From assembly GCF_039537965.1 (NCBI RefSeq), contig NZ_BAABBM010000001.1, positions 1,798,001-1,862,000 of the forward strand: 64,000 nucleotides of DNA, read 5' to 3'. The DNA comes from Sphingomonas limnosediminicola (GTDB lineage: Bacteria > Pseudomonadota > Alphaproteobacteria > Sphingomonadales > Sphingomonadaceae). Positions within the stretch are counted from its first letter, which is position 1. Each line of letters starts with the position of its first letter. The notes beneath the pieces are model-generated. The model did not search any database. It was not told where the DNA came from and was given only the letters and a program-made list of their open reading frames with translations. The translations under genes and the position numbers were made by a program. This document shows positions 43,985 to 52,376 of this stretch, in pieces.

Positions 43985-44490
43985 TGAAGCTTGCCCTCCT
44001 CGAGTGCCTTGAGATCGGCCCCTCGGAGGCCGGCCCACAACGTTCGTAGCGCGTTTTCTGAGTGACGGATCGCCTCGGCGGACGGATTATCTCTGTAGAG
44101 GCTCGAGCGAGTCGCCTCACACCAATCAGCTTGGCCGACCGTCTCGCGCCACAACGCCGTGCGACGAGCAAGCGAACCCACGAGCTTCCGCACCGTCTTG
44201 CCCAATGTCGGATCGCCGAGCCCCAGCTCGCGATGCTCTGCTTCCATCACCTCGATGAAGCGCTCGGTCAGTGCAACCGACGCCGAGTTGCCCGCCTCAT
44301 CGAATTGCTCCAGCCTCAGCAGAACGAGCGCGGTGATCGTGCTCAGCACGGCGAATCGCCCGTCGAGCGTGTCGGGCAAGCCGCCTTCGACATACCAATG
44401 CGGTTGGCGCGTCCGCGCGGTGATCGCGTCGAACAGTGCGGGGCCGGCGGCATTCTCGGCCGTTAATCTGCGGAACAGGGAGCCGAGCAT
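43981..44490 (-). CDS. Ubiquinol-cytochrome c chaperone family protein
   Basis: A 169-residue protein of the CBP3/UQCC1 family, which assists assembly of the cytochrome bc1 complex in mitochondria and alphaproteobacteria. Family segments: QPHWYVEGGLPDTLDGRFAV, ITALVLLRLEQFDEAGNSAS, ALTERFIEVMEAEHRELGLG, DPTLGKTVRKLVGSLARR. It is the first gene of a two-gene unit with yceD and diverges from bamE. ATG complement 44488-44490 is chosen because the frame upstream lacks homology. Confidence 0.9.
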   Translation of the reverse strand: MLGSLFRRLTAENAAGPALFDAITARTRQPHWYVEGGLPDTLDGRFAVLSTITALVLLRLEQFDEAGNSASVALTERFIEVMEAEHRELGLGDPTLGKTVRKLVGSLARRTALWRETVGQADWCEATRSSLYRDNPSAEAIRHSENALRTLWAGLRGADLKALEEGKLQ

Positions 44491-44620
44491 AGGTCCTTCT
44501 TTGGGCGCTAAAGCTTGCGCCCTTGCTTGTCGCCAGCATATTGAGGCCGGCGAGCGGCGAGGCAAGCCCGGCTCACGGATTCGCGCACATAGGCGCGTCC
44601 TCATGGAGAGGTCTTACGGA

Positions 44621-45085
44621 ATGAAGGTTGTTGTTCGGACAGTTTTGATCGCGGCTGCGCTGCCGGCGCTTCTCGCGGGCTGCGCCACCAACCAGGTTCA
44701 CAAAGGGACCGTCATCGACCGTCGGCTGGTCGGCGCGATTCAGCCCGGCGTCGATAACAAGGATTCGGTTGAGAAGCTGCTTGGCCGGCCCAGTTTTGAC
44801 GGCGCCTTCACGTCGAACGACTGGTATTATGTGTCGCGCGATACCAACCAGCTCGGCTTCGCAAATCCGCGGGTCCGCAAGACGACGGTGCTGCACGTGA
44901 CCTTCGACGCGAAGGGCAATGTCACGTCGGTTAATGAAACTGGCCGCGAGCTGGTGATGAACGTCAACCCGACAAAGCGAAACACGCCGACGCTCGGTCG
45001 GCAGAAGAGCTTCTTCGAGGAGCTGTTCGGCAACATTGGTTCCGTCGGTTCGGGCGGCATCGGGGGCAGCGGCACCAAGCCCTAA
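44621..45085 (+). CDS. bamE: Outer-membrane protein assembly lipoprotein BamE
   Basis: A 154-residue outer-membrane lipoprotein of the BAM complex. The lipobox LLAGC gives Cys near residue 21 as the lipidated residue. The SmpA/OmlA core is VDNKDSVEKLLGRPSFDGAF, SNDWYYVSRDTNQLGFANPR, VLHVTFDAKGNVTSVNETG. A glycine- and serine-rich C-terminal tail (GSVGSGGIGGSG) follows. ATG 44621 is preferred over 44603 since GGAGAGG sits nine bases ahead. It diverges from the bc1 chaperone gene. Confidence 0.92.
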   Translation: MKVVVRTVLIAAALPALLAGCATNQVHKGTVIDRRLVGAIQPGVDNKDSVEKLLGRPSFDGAFTSNDWYYVSRDTNQLGFANPRVRKTTVLHVTFDAKGNVTSVNETGRELVMNVNPTKRNTPTLGRQKSFFEELFGNIGSVGSGGIGGSGTKP

Positions 45086-45140
45086 GCGCACTTTCTCGCG
45101 CGCTTTGTCTTGAGCTTTGGTTTGCCGTAACGGTCTCTGC

Positions 45141-45908
45141 ATGACCGCGACGCCCGCCGGCATGACCTATGCCGACTACCTCAAGCTCGACCCGCTTCTG
45201 TCGGCGCAGCAGCCTCTGTCGACCCTCCACGACGAAATGCTGTTCATCGTCATCCACCAGACGATGGAGCTGTGGATGAAGGAGCTTCTTCACGAGCTCC
45301 GCTTCGCCGTTTCGCTGGTGCAGGAAGATCGCTTTGCCGAAGCCTATAAGGCGATGGCGAGGATTAGCCGCATCCAGGCGGTGATGACACTGTCGTGGGA
45401 CGTCCTCTCGACACTGACACCCGTCGACTATCTCAAGTTTCGCAACGTACTCGGCACCTCGTCCGGGTTCCAGTCGGCGCAGTTTCGGGAGATCGAGTTT
45501 CGGCTCGGCCTCAAGGAGCCGAACTTCATCAATCATTATGACAAGGACAGCGCTGAGCGCGCGGCACTTGAAGCGGCCTTGTCCGAGCCGAGCCTGCGCG
45601 AGGCGTCGCTCGGCGCGCTGGAACGGGCCGGCTTCGACCTGGGCGACCGCTCGGCGGAAGCGATCGCGAAGGCGTGGCTCGAGATCTACCGCGATGCCGA
45701 TCGTTGGTTCGAGCTCTACGAGCTTGCGGAGAAGCTGGTGGACATCGACGACGCGCTCGCATCCTGGCGTCACAAGCACGTACTTACAGTCGAGCGGATC
45801 ATCGGCAACAAGGCGGGCACGGGCGGCTCCGCTGGCGCCCCCTATCTTCGCGCGACTCTCGAAAAGCGCGTCTTCCCGGAGCTGTGGTCGCTGAGGACCG
45901 CTCTTTGA
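45141..45908 (+). CDS. kynA: Tryptophan 2,3-dioxygenase
   Basis: A 255-residue haem dioxygenase opening the indole ring of tryptophan, the first step of the kynurenine route. Family segments: MTYADYLKLDPLLSAQQPL, HDEMLFIVIHQTMELWMKEL (with the histidine pattern of the active site), SGFQSAQFREIEFRLG, WRHKHVLTVERIIGNKAGTG (haem-axial His in the H-x-H region). It is compact relative to some homologues but complete. Its TGA sits within a small tandem duplication that leads to the next gene. There is no formamidase gene (kynB) next to it. Confidence 0.93.
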   Translation: MTATPAGMTYADYLKLDPLLSAQQPLSTLHDEMLFIVIHQTMELWMKELLHELRFAVSLVQEDRFAEAYKAMARISRIQAVMTLSWDVLSTLTPVDYLKFRNVLGTSSGFQSAQFREIEFRLGLKEPNFINHYDKDSAERAALEAALSEPSLREASLGALERAGFDLGDRSAEAIAKAWLEIYRDADRWFELYELAEKLVDIDDALASWRHKHVLTVERIIGNKAGTGGSAGAPYLRATLEKRVFPELWSLRTAL

Positions 45909-45939
45909 GCTTCAAGCCCCAGTGAGCTTCAAACCTCTC
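45906..45939 (+). repeat. 17-base tandem duplication at the kynA/kynureninase-like junction
   Basis: TGAGCTTCAAGCC recurs 17 bases later as TGAGCTTCAAACC. The first unit spans the kynA stop; the second provides the start codon of the next gene (GTG AGC TTC AAA). A TTG AGC TTC in the first unit would be out of frame with it and soon ends at TGA. It looks like a local duplication of the gene start. Confidence 0.6.
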
Positions 45940-47076
45940 TTCTCGCGAAGCCTGTCGGCCGATCCCGATCGGCTGCACTTCGCAGCGCACAGCCATCACC
46001 TTTGGCCCGACGCCAGTTTCGAAGGACAGATGCAGGCGTGGAATGACGCCGCGCGCCTTGCAGACCGCAAGTGGGACAAGGTCATGGGCGAGGTTTGGCC
46101 CGAGGCGCAGGGCGAGGTCACTTCGGAACTCGGTACGGGCATGCCGGACGCCGTCGTCTTCGCGCCGAACACACACGAACTCCTGGTGCGACTTTTCGCC
46201 GCGGCGTCCGGAAGTTGGCCGATCCGCGTGCTGACCAGCGACGGGGAGTTCCACAGCGCGCGCCGCCAATTCGCCCGCTGGGAAGAGGCCGGCGCGGCGC
46301 AGATCGACCGCGTCCCGGTCGAGCCGTTCGACACTTTCTCGGACCGCTTCCTAAAGGCTGCGAAGTCAGGCGACCACGGCTTCATCTTCGTCAGCCAGGT
46401 GCTTTTCAACAGCGGCCGCATGTTTGATCGGGTCGAGGAACTTGCCGCGCTCGGTAAGCCGGATGGACCGTGGGTCGTGATCGACGGCTATCACGCCTTC
46501 ATGGCGAGCGACCGGCCCTTCGGCGAACGCGCGGCGCAAACCGCATTCTACGTTGGCGGCGGATATAAATATGCGATGTCGGGCGAAGGCTGTGCCTTCC
46601 TGCACGCGCCCCCCGGCTTCGGCGAGCGCCCGCGCATTACCGGTTGGTATGCGGAGTTCGAGGATTTGACCCTTCCGCCCGGTGCCGTTGGCTACGCCAA
46701 GGATGCGATGCGCTTCATGGGCGCGACCTTCGACCCCAGCGCCCTGTACCGGTTCACCGCCGTCCGCCGCATGCTCCGCGAAAATGGACTGACGACCGAC
46801 CGCATCAGCGCTTTCGTCGCAGCTTTGCAGCAGCAGCTGCTCGGCTCGATCGGGAACTCGCCGCTGTCCGGCGCCGAACTGCTGAATCCGCTCGACGGCG
46901 GTCCACACGCGCGTTTCCTCGCTTTCCGCAGCCCGAATGCGCAGCGCTGGCACGAGCAGTTGAAGGCCCGCAACGTCATCACCGATGTCCGCGGGGAAGT
47001 CCTCCGGATCGGGTTCGGCATTTATCAGGACGAGGCAGATGTGGACCGCCTCGCCGGGGTTCTGGGAGCGCTGTAG
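45922..47076 (+). CDS. kynU: Class V aminotransferase, kynureninase-like
   Basis: A 384-residue PLP enzyme of aminotransferase class V. Marks: LHFAAHSHHLWPDASFEGQM, FAPNTHELLVRLF, VLTSDGEFHSARRQFARW, WVVIDGYHAFMA and the PLP-lysine segment YVGGGYKYAMSGEGCAFL. The position after kynA suggests kynureninase, cutting kynurenine to anthranilate and alanine, but the length and N-terminus fit less closely than standard kynureninases, so another class V activity is possible. The gene uses GTG 45922, after a duplicated start. An MFS gene follows immediately. Confidence 0.72.
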   Translation: MSFKPLFSRSLSADPDRLHFAAHSHHLWPDASFEGQMQAWNDAARLADRKWDKVMGEVWPEAQGEVTSELGTGMPDAVVFAPNTHELLVRLFAAASGSWPIRVLTSDGEFHSARRQFARWEEAGAAQIDRVPVEPFDTFSDRFLKAAKSGDHGFIFVSQVLFNSGRMFDRVEELAALGKPDGPWVVIDGYHAFMASDRPFGERAAQTAFYVGGGYKYAMSGEGCAFLHAPPGFGERPRITGWYAEFEDLTLPPGAVGYAKDAMRFMGATFDPSALYRFTAVRRMLRENGLTTDRISAFVAALQQQLLGSIGNSPLSGAELLNPLDGGPHARFLAFRSPNAQRWHEQLKARNVITDVRGEVLRIGFGIYQDEADVDRLAGVLGAL

Positions 47077-47077
47077 A

Positions 47078-48334
47078 ATGCCGGAAACTGCCGCGACGCC
47101 GAACCGCAGCCGCGGGTTGCTGATGACCTTCCTCATCATCGCTTACACGCTCAACTTCATCGACCGGCAGATCGCGGGCATCCTCGCCGAGCCGATCAAG
47201 AACGACCTACACCTGACGGATAAGCAGCTCGGCCTTCTGGGCGGAACCGCGTTCGCGCTATTCTACACCGTCCTCGCCATTCCGATCGCACGCATTGCCG
47301 ACCGCAGCGACCGGAGCGTCGTGCTGACCATCGGCCTTGCCTTGTGGAGCGTGGCCACGGCGGTGTGCGGCTTCGCTCAGGGTTTCGTGCAGCTGTTCGT
47401 GGCGCGCATGGCGGTGGGGGTTGGCGAGGCAGCAGGTGTCGCTCCGGCCTACTCGCTGCTTACCGACCAATACCCGATCGAACGGCGGGCGCGCGCGATG
47501 GCGCTGTTCTCGCTCGGAATCCCGCTCGGGAGCGCGCTCGGCGTCATTTTCGGCGGACTGATCGCGGCCAAGGTCGACTGGCGGATGGCGTTCATCGTGC
47601 TTGGCATCGCGGGGCTGTTATTCGCGCCGCTGTACAAGTGGGGCGTGCGCGACCCTGGCCATCGGCATCGCGAAACCGCGGCGTCTGTTGGGGAAGTGTT
47701 CGCCCTGATCTCGCGCAAGCCGACCTTCTGGCTGATGAGCTTTGCGGCAGGAATCGGCTCGCTCATTTCCTATGGCCTTGCGTTCTGGATCCCGTCGTTC
47801 ATGGCGCGCAGCTTCCAGCTCGAGCTGGTCGACCGCTCGCTCATCTACGGCACCATCGTGCTCGTCGGCGGAGTCGCCGGTGTCTGGCTCGGCGGTGTCG
47901 TTGGCGACCGACTGAAGCAGGCGCGCCCGGCGGCCTATGCCCTCGTTCCGACCGTTACCTACGCGCTCTGTCTGCCGGCCTTCCTGCTGGCTTTCTCGAG
48001 CAATTCGATCGCTGCCACGGCGCTGCTGTTCATCATTCCGACCGCGCTCAGCCTCGCCTGGCTCGGCCCCGTCATCGGCGCGATCAACAGCCTAGTACCG
48101 GCGCACATGCGGGCGACGGCGTCTGCGATGTTCCTGTTCATCAACAACCTCATCGGGCTCGGCCTCGGGACCTTCGTCATCGGTACGATTTCTGATGCGC
48201 TGAAGGGGCAGTTTGGCGATGAGGCGCTGCGCTATTCGGCCATGACGACCACCTTGCTGTACGTTTTGTCTTCACTTCTAATGGGCCTCGCGGCACTGCG
48301 TCTGCCACGCGACATTGAGAAGCCAACTAGCTGA
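47078..48334 (+). CDS. MFS transporter, spinster-like
   Basis: A 418-residue inner-membrane protein with about twelve helices. The opening FLIIAYTLNFIDRQIAGILAEPI is typical of the spinster-like MFS group; the loop RIADRSDRSVVLTIGLALW resembles the MFS A motif, and GVGEAAGVAPAYSLLTDQYP and RRARAMALFSLGIPLGSALG are usual. The substrate is unknown, though its place after kynA and the class V gene may point to a tryptophan-related compound. ATG 47078 lies one base after the preceding stop; the frame is open upstream without family match. Confidence 0.87.
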   Translation: MPETAATPNRSRGLLMTFLIIAYTLNFIDRQIAGILAEPIKNDLHLTDKQLGLLGGTAFALFYTVLAIPIARIADRSDRSVVLTIGLALWSVATAVCGFAQGFVQLFVARMAVGVGEAAGVAPAYSLLTDQYPIERRARAMALFSLGIPLGSALGVIFGGLIAAKVDWRMAFIVLGIAGLLFAPLYKWGVRDPGHRHRETAASVGEVFALISRKPTFWLMSFAAGIGSLISYGLAFWIPSFMARSFQLELVDRSLIYGTIVLVGGVAGVWLGGVVGDRLKQARPAAYALVPTVTYALCLPAFLLAFSSNSIAATALLFIIPTALSLAWLGPVIGAINSLVPAHMRATASAMFLFINNLIGLGLGTFVIGTISDALKGQFGDEALRYSAMTTTLLYVLSSLLMGLAALRLPRDIEKPTS

Positions 48335-48398
48335 ACGATAAAGAAATTTGAGGTTCAGCCTAGTGCGCTAAAGCGCCAGTTCCATCCGTTTAGGTGTT

Positions 48399-48423
48399 GG
48401 AACGGTCTACCGGACGAGCCGTT
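48399..48423 (+). promoter_or_regulatory. EcfG-type general stress promoter
   Basis: GGAAC (48399-48403), a 16-base spacer and CGTT (48420-48423) match the alphaproteobacterial EcfG consensus GGAAC-N16/17-CGTT exactly. It ends 25 bases before the ATG at 48449, leaving room for a transcription start and the ribosome-binding site AAGGAG. PhyR-NepR-EcfG control of the downstream gene is thus expected; I did not see phyR or ecfG here. Confidence 0.72.
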
Positions 48424-48448
48424 ACTATCGTCCGGAAGGAGACATTTT

Positions 48449-49951
48449 ATGACCAGGCTATTCCTGGCTGCGGGCGTCGCCGCCCTGGCGATTGCAAGCG
48501 CGGCTTCAGCGAAGCCGGGAGGCGGCAACGGCGGCGGCCACGGTGGCGGCGGCGGCGGTGCCCCGCAGGCTCAACAAGGCGGCGGCGGAGGCGGCGGTCA
48601 CGGCCACGGTGGTGGCGGCGGTGGGCCTCAGTTCTCACGCGGCGGACGCGGCGGTGCGCCGTTCCAGATGCACGGTGGCGGTGGCGGCGGCGGGCAGCAT
48701 TTTGCCCAGCCGCGTCAGGAGCGCCCGCAGATGCAGCGCTTCGCCCAGCCGCGGCAGGAGCGTCAGCAGTTCCGCGCCCAGCGCGTCGCGCAGGCGCGCA
48801 ACCATGGCTTCGAGCATCAGCAGATGCGCGCCCAACGCATGGAAGTGCGCAACCGCGGCATCGAGCGCCAGCAAATGCGCGCCGAGCGCACACAGCAGGT
48901 TCGTAACGAACGTCAGCTCCGTGCGAACCGCATGCAGCAGGCGCAGAACCGCTCGTTCGAACGTCAGCAGATGCGCGCAAATCGCGTTGAGCAGGCACGG
49001 AACGGCTTCGACCAGCGCCAGCTCGATCGCCAGCAGTCATTCGCTCGCGAACAGCTCCGCGGTGACCGTATGCGGCAAGCGCAGAACTTCGACCGCAATC
49101 GTTTCCGCGTGAACGAGGACTACGCCAACCGTTATTACGGCGTCGCCAACGCGCGCGGCCTGTACGACGGCTGCCCCCCTGGCCTGGCCGCCAAGAACAA
49201 CGGATGTCTGCCCCCGGGGCAGGCGGCGAAGTTCCTTGGTGCTCCGCTATCGGCGGTTGCCGGATACTCGGCGCTTAGTGCGCTGCCGTCAGGCTGGAAC
49301 TATCTCTATCCAGAGACGCAGGACTATTATTACCGGTATGGCGACGGCTACCTCTATCAGGTCGACCGCAATACCAACCTGATCGACAACCTGCTGCCAC
49401 TTCTTGCGGGCGGCTACATGCCCGGCACGTACCTGCCGCAGCCGTACATGGCGAGCTATGTCCCGGACTATTACGGGCTCAACTCGTTCTACCCGGACTA
49501 TGGCGACACGTGTAACCGTTACGGCAACGGCGTGATCTATGAAGTCGACTGCGCCAGCGGCATGGTCGAGGACGTGATCCCGCTCTACGCCGGCGGCTAT
49601 GGCGTCGGGCAGATCCTGCCAGCCTCGTACAGCTACTACAACGTTCCGTACCAGTATCGCGATATGTACTACGACACGCCCGACCACGGCTATTGGTATG
49701 CGCCCGGCGCAATCTACCAGTACGATCGCGGCAACAGCATGATCACGTCGGTGGCTGCGCTGATGTCGCCGGGCTTCGCGGTCGGTCAGTCGCTTCCCTA
49801 CGGCTATGACGCGTACAACGTGCCTTATGCCTATCGGGACACGTATTACGACACGCCGACTGCCTGGTACCGTTACAACAACGGCTACATTTACCAGGTC
49901 GACCCGGTCACCCGCCTGGTGACCTCGATCGTGGCTTCGCTCCTGACCTAA
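48449..49951 (+). CDS. Secreted glycine- and arginine/glutamine-rich repeat protein
   Basis: A 500-residue exported protein with no family I know. Layout: signal peptide (residues 1-21, LFLAAGVAALAIASAASA); glycine- and histidine-rich region to about 85; basic repeats to about 215, built on ERQQMRAxRxxQ-type units of 16-18 residues; then LYDGCPPGLAAKNNGCLPPG; then four repeats of roughly 60 residues, near 294, 353, 416 and 473, opening YRYGDGYLYQVD, NRYGNGVIYEVD, YAPGAIYQYD and YRYNNGYIYQVD. The repeats are tyrosine-rich and could form a beta structure. An EcfG promoter precedes it, suggesting a stress-induced envelope or surface protein. The role is unknown. Confidence 0.8.
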   Translation: MTRLFLAAGVAALAIASAASAKPGGGNGGGHGGGGGGAPQAQQGGGGGGGHGHGGGGGGPQFSRGGRGGAPFQMHGGGGGGGQHFAQPRQERPQMQRFAQPRQERQQFRAQRVAQARNHGFEHQQMRAQRMEVRNRGIERQQMRAERTQQVRNERQLRANRMQQAQNRSFERQQMRANRVEQARNGFDQRQLDRQQSFAREQLRGDRMRQAQNFDRNRFRVNEDYANRYYGVANARGLYDGCPPGLAAKNNGCLPPGQAAKFLGAPLSAVAGYSALSALPSGWNYLYPETQDYYYRYGDGYLYQVDRNTNLIDNLLPLLAGGYMPGTYLPQPYMASYVPDYYGLNSFYPDYGDTCNRYGNGVIYEVDCASGMVEDVIPLYAGGYGVGQILPASYSYYNVPYQYRDMYYDTPDHGYWYAPGAIYQYDRGNSMITSVAALMSPGFAVGQSLPYGYDAYNVPYAYRDTYYDTPTAWYRYNNGYIYQVDPVTRLVTSIVASLLT

Positions 49952-49982
49952 AGGGCTGAGCCAAGCCGAACATTAAGGATTT

Positions 49983-50015
49983 GCCCGGCAGTTGGAACCC
50001 ATCCGGCTGTCGGGC
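49983..50015. repeat. Hairpin in the leader of the fasciclin gene
   Basis: GCCCGGCAG (49983-49991) pairs with CTGTCGGGC (50007-50015) with one G-U pair over a 15-base loop, followed by CATTTCG. It may be a weak terminator of the preceding gene or a leader structure; the T-run is too short to be sure. Confidence 0.4.
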
Positions 50016-50049
50016 CATTTCGTACCTAGAACGAACAAGGAGAAACCGC

Positions 50050-50649
50050 GTGAAGAACCATGCGCTCGCGCTTGGGCTCGCGGCGGTCGTGATGACCGCC
50101 GGTGCCTGCACCAACAAGAACGACGACGGCAACAGCGCGAAAACCGCCCAGACGCCCAAGGCCCAGAAGGCGGCGGGGACCAAGACGATCTCGGCGGGTC
50201 TGGCACCAGGCGGCCGCTTCATGCAGATCGCCAAGGCCGCCGGTATAGATCAGACGCTCGCCGGACCCGGTCCCTATACGGTCATCGTTCCCGACGATGC
50301 GGCGTTCGGGACGGCGCCAGCCGGCACGTTCGACGTCAGCCCACAGAATCGTCCGCAGCTGACGGGCGTGCTGACGAATCTCATTCTGCCGGGCACTGTG
50401 CTCGTCGCCGATATCGATAAGGCGATCGACAACGGCAAAGGCAAGGCCCCGCTCGCAACGATGGGCGGCGGCACGATCACGGCCACGAAGGACGGCGGCA
50501 AGACTGTGCTGACCGACGCGGCCGGCCACAAGGCGACGATTACGCAGGGGGATGAGCAGTTCACCAACGGCGTCGTCCATCACGTCGATGGCGTGCTGAT
50601 GCCCAGCAAGACGACGAAAGCGCCTTCGGTCGGCCAGAAAGCGGGCTGA
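50050..50649 (+). CDS. Fasciclin-domain lipoprotein
   Basis: A 199-residue lipoprotein. The lipobox ending GAC puts the lipidated Cys at residue 20 (LALGLAAVVMTAGAC). A short linker (NKNDDGNSAKTAQTPKAQKA) is followed by one FAS1 domain: FMQIAKAAGIDQTLAGPGPY, TVIVPDDAAFG, LTGVLTNLILPGTVLVADID and a closing FTNGVVHHVDGVLMPS. FAS1 domains bind extracellular or surface partners. It starts at GTG 50050 behind AAGGAG. Likely outer-membrane or surface attached. A hairpin at 50678 may end its transcript. Confidence 0.88.
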   Translation: MKNHALALGLAAVVMTAGACTNKNDDGNSAKTAQTPKAQKAAGTKTISAGLAPGGRFMQIAKAAGIDQTLAGPGPYTVIVPDDAAFGTAPAGTFDVSPQNRPQLTGVLTNLILPGTVLVADIDKAIDNGKGKAPLATMGGGTITATKDGGKTVLTDAAGHKATITQGDEQFTNGVVHHVDGVLMPSKTTKAPSVGQKAG

Positions 50650-50677
50650 TCAGCCGCTAGATATTGCGATCGTCGCC

Positions 50678-50702
50678 GCTTCATCCCCAAGATGAAGCTT
50701 TG
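50678..50702 (+). terminator. Hairpin with short T-run after the fasciclin gene
   Basis: GCTTCATC (50678-50685) and GATGAAGC (50691-50698) form a perfect 8-base stem with a CCCAA loop, followed by TTTGCG. The weak T-run makes the terminator function probable but not sure. Confidence 0.55.
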
Positions 50703-50780
50703 CGCATCATTCTACTTCCGCGTGGCAAACGGCTCGCTATAACCGGGCCAAAGCCATGCGGATGATGGGGTTTTGCGGCG

Positions 50781-51884
50781 ATGAAAGCGACGATTGAGCG
50801 GGCGGTCCTGTTGAAGAGCCTTGGTCACGTCCAGTCGGTCGTGGAGCGCCGGAACACCATTCCGATCCTCTCCAACGTCCTGCTGGACGCGCGCGAGGAC
50901 GGGTCGATCCGCCTGATGGCGACCGACCTCGACTTGCAGGTAGACGAAAGTGTCCCGGCGACCGTCGCGCAGCCGGGCGCGACGACGGTTTCGGCGCACA
51001 CGCTTTTCGACATCGTCCGCAAGCTCCCCGATGGAAGCCAGGTCGAACTGACCGCCGCCGAAGGAAAGATGCAGGTCGTTGCCGGACGTTCGCGCTTCAA
51101 CCTGTCGACACTTCCGCGCGATGACTTCCCAGTAATCGCCGAAGGTGAGCTGCCCACCCGGTTCGAGCTGCCCGCCGCGACACTGCGCGAAATTATCGAA
51201 AAAACGCGCTTCGCCATCTCGACCGAAGAAACCCGCTATTATCTGATGGGTATCTTCCTGCATGTGGTCGACGACCAGCTTCGCGCCGCCGCAACCGACG
51301 GGCACCGCCTTGCACGCGTGACCGTGCCCCGCCCCGAAGGCGCCGACGGCATGCCCGACGTCATCATTCCGCGCAAAGCGGTTGCCGAGCTGTACCGCTT
51401 GCTCGAGGAACTCGAGGGGACGGTCGAGATATCGCTGTCCGCGACCAAGGTCCGCTTCGGACTCGGCAGCGCGGTGCTGACGAGCAAGCTGATCGACGGC
51501 ACCTTCCCCGACTACAATCGCGTGATCCCGACCGGCAACGACAAGCTTCTGAAGCTCGATCCGAAGAGTTTCTCGGCCGGCGTCGACCGCGTCTCGACCA
51601 TCGCCAGCGAAAAGACGCGCGCCGTGAAAATGAGCGTCGACCGGGACAAGGTCACGCTGTCGGTGACGTCGCCGGAGAACGGTCTCGCCACCGAGGAACT
51701 GGCGGCGGACTATGGATCGGACGGTATCGAGATTGGCTTCAACGCCCGCTACCTGATGGACATTCTCAGCGAGATCGAGGGCGACACGGTGGAGGTCCAC
51801 CTGGCTGACGCCGCCGCCCCGACGCTGCTCCGCGAAAACGACAAGTCGAATGCGCTCTATGTACTGATGCCAATGCGGGTGTGA
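50781..51884 (+). CDS. dnaN: DNA polymerase III beta subunit (sliding clamp)
   Basis: A 367-residue ring subunit with three clamp domains. Family segments: MKATIERAVLLKSLGHVQSV, RNTIPILSNVLLDA, LPRDDFPVIAEGE, TDGHRLARVTV, IPRKAVAELYRLLEE, LIDGTFPDYNRVIP, and the C-terminal VLMPMRV. It tethers the polymerase to DNA. It is the first of a dnaN-recF-gyrB arrangement that here is interrupted by other genes. TATAAC about 45 bases before the start could be a -10 element. Confidence 0.97.
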   Translation: MKATIERAVLLKSLGHVQSVVERRNTIPILSNVLLDAREDGSIRLMATDLDLQVDESVPATVAQPGATTVSAHTLFDIVRKLPDGSQVELTAAEGKMQVVAGRSRFNLSTLPRDDFPVIAEGELPTRFELPAATLREIIEKTRFAISTEETRYYLMGIFLHVVDDQLRAAATDGHRLARVTVPRPEGADGMPDVIIPRKAVAELYRLLEELEGTVEISLSATKVRFGLGSAVLTSKLIDGTFPDYNRVIPTGNDKLLKLDPKSFSAGVDRVSTIASEKTRAVKMSVDRDKVTLSVTSPENGLATEELAADYGSDGIEIGFNARYLMDILSEIEGDTVEVHLADAAAPTLLRENDKSNALYVLMPMRV

Positions 51885-51892
51885 GCGGCTGC

Positions 51893-51925
51893 ATGGACGT
51901 CGAGATCGAACAGCCTCACGTCCAT
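51893..51925. repeat. 8-base inverted repeat after dnaN
   Basis: ATGGACGT (51893-51900) and ACGTCCAT (51918-51925) form a hairpin with a 17-base loop just after the dnaN stop. No T-tract follows. The rest of 51926-52042 shows no gene that I can support. Confidence 0.4.
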
Positions 51926-52042
51926 CATCGTCCGCTCGGCCACCGCTGGCTCGACACTGCTGGATCGCAAACACCCGCGATCCGACGCCGGAACCGGTGA
52001 ACTAGTGCACGGCGCCGAAGCTCGCTTACCGGGAATGAATCG

Positions 52043-52360
52043 ATGATCTGCCGCTTGTGGCGCGGCTGGACGACGCGCGAAAATGCCGACGCTTATGAGC
52101 GCATCGTGCGTGGCGAGGTCATCCCGGCAATCGAAGCGCGCAACATCGCTGGATTCCGACACATCGATCTGATGCGGCGCGACTGCGGCGATGAGGTCGA
52201 GTTCCAGACCCTGATGTGGTTCGATAGCCTCGACGCGATCATCGCCTTCATGGGTGCGGACTATTCGCGTAGCCACGTGCCGGACGCGGCGCGGGCGGTG
52301 CTGAAGCGCTTCGACGCACGCGCAGCGCATTACGAAGTCATCGACCGCCGCGAACAATAA
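52043..52360 (+). CDS. Antibiotic biosynthesis monooxygenase-like protein
   Basis: A 105-residue protein of the dimeric alpha-beta barrel (ABM) type. Visible marks: ICRLWRGWTTRENADAYERIV at the start, GFRHIDLMRRDCGDEVEFQT, LMWFDSLDAIIAFMGADYSR and the closing FDARAAHYEVID. Such proteins often bind haem or small ligands; substrate unknown. It sits between dnaN and recF, which usually are adjacent, 16 bases before recF. Start ATG 52043. Confidence 0.78.
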   Translation: MICRLWRGWTTRENADAYERIVRGEVIPAIEARNIAGFRHIDLMRRDCGDEVEFQTLMWFDSLDAIIAFMGADYSRSHVPDAARAVLKRFDARAAHYEVIDRREQ

Positions 52361-52376
52361 GGGCTAGACCGAAACG

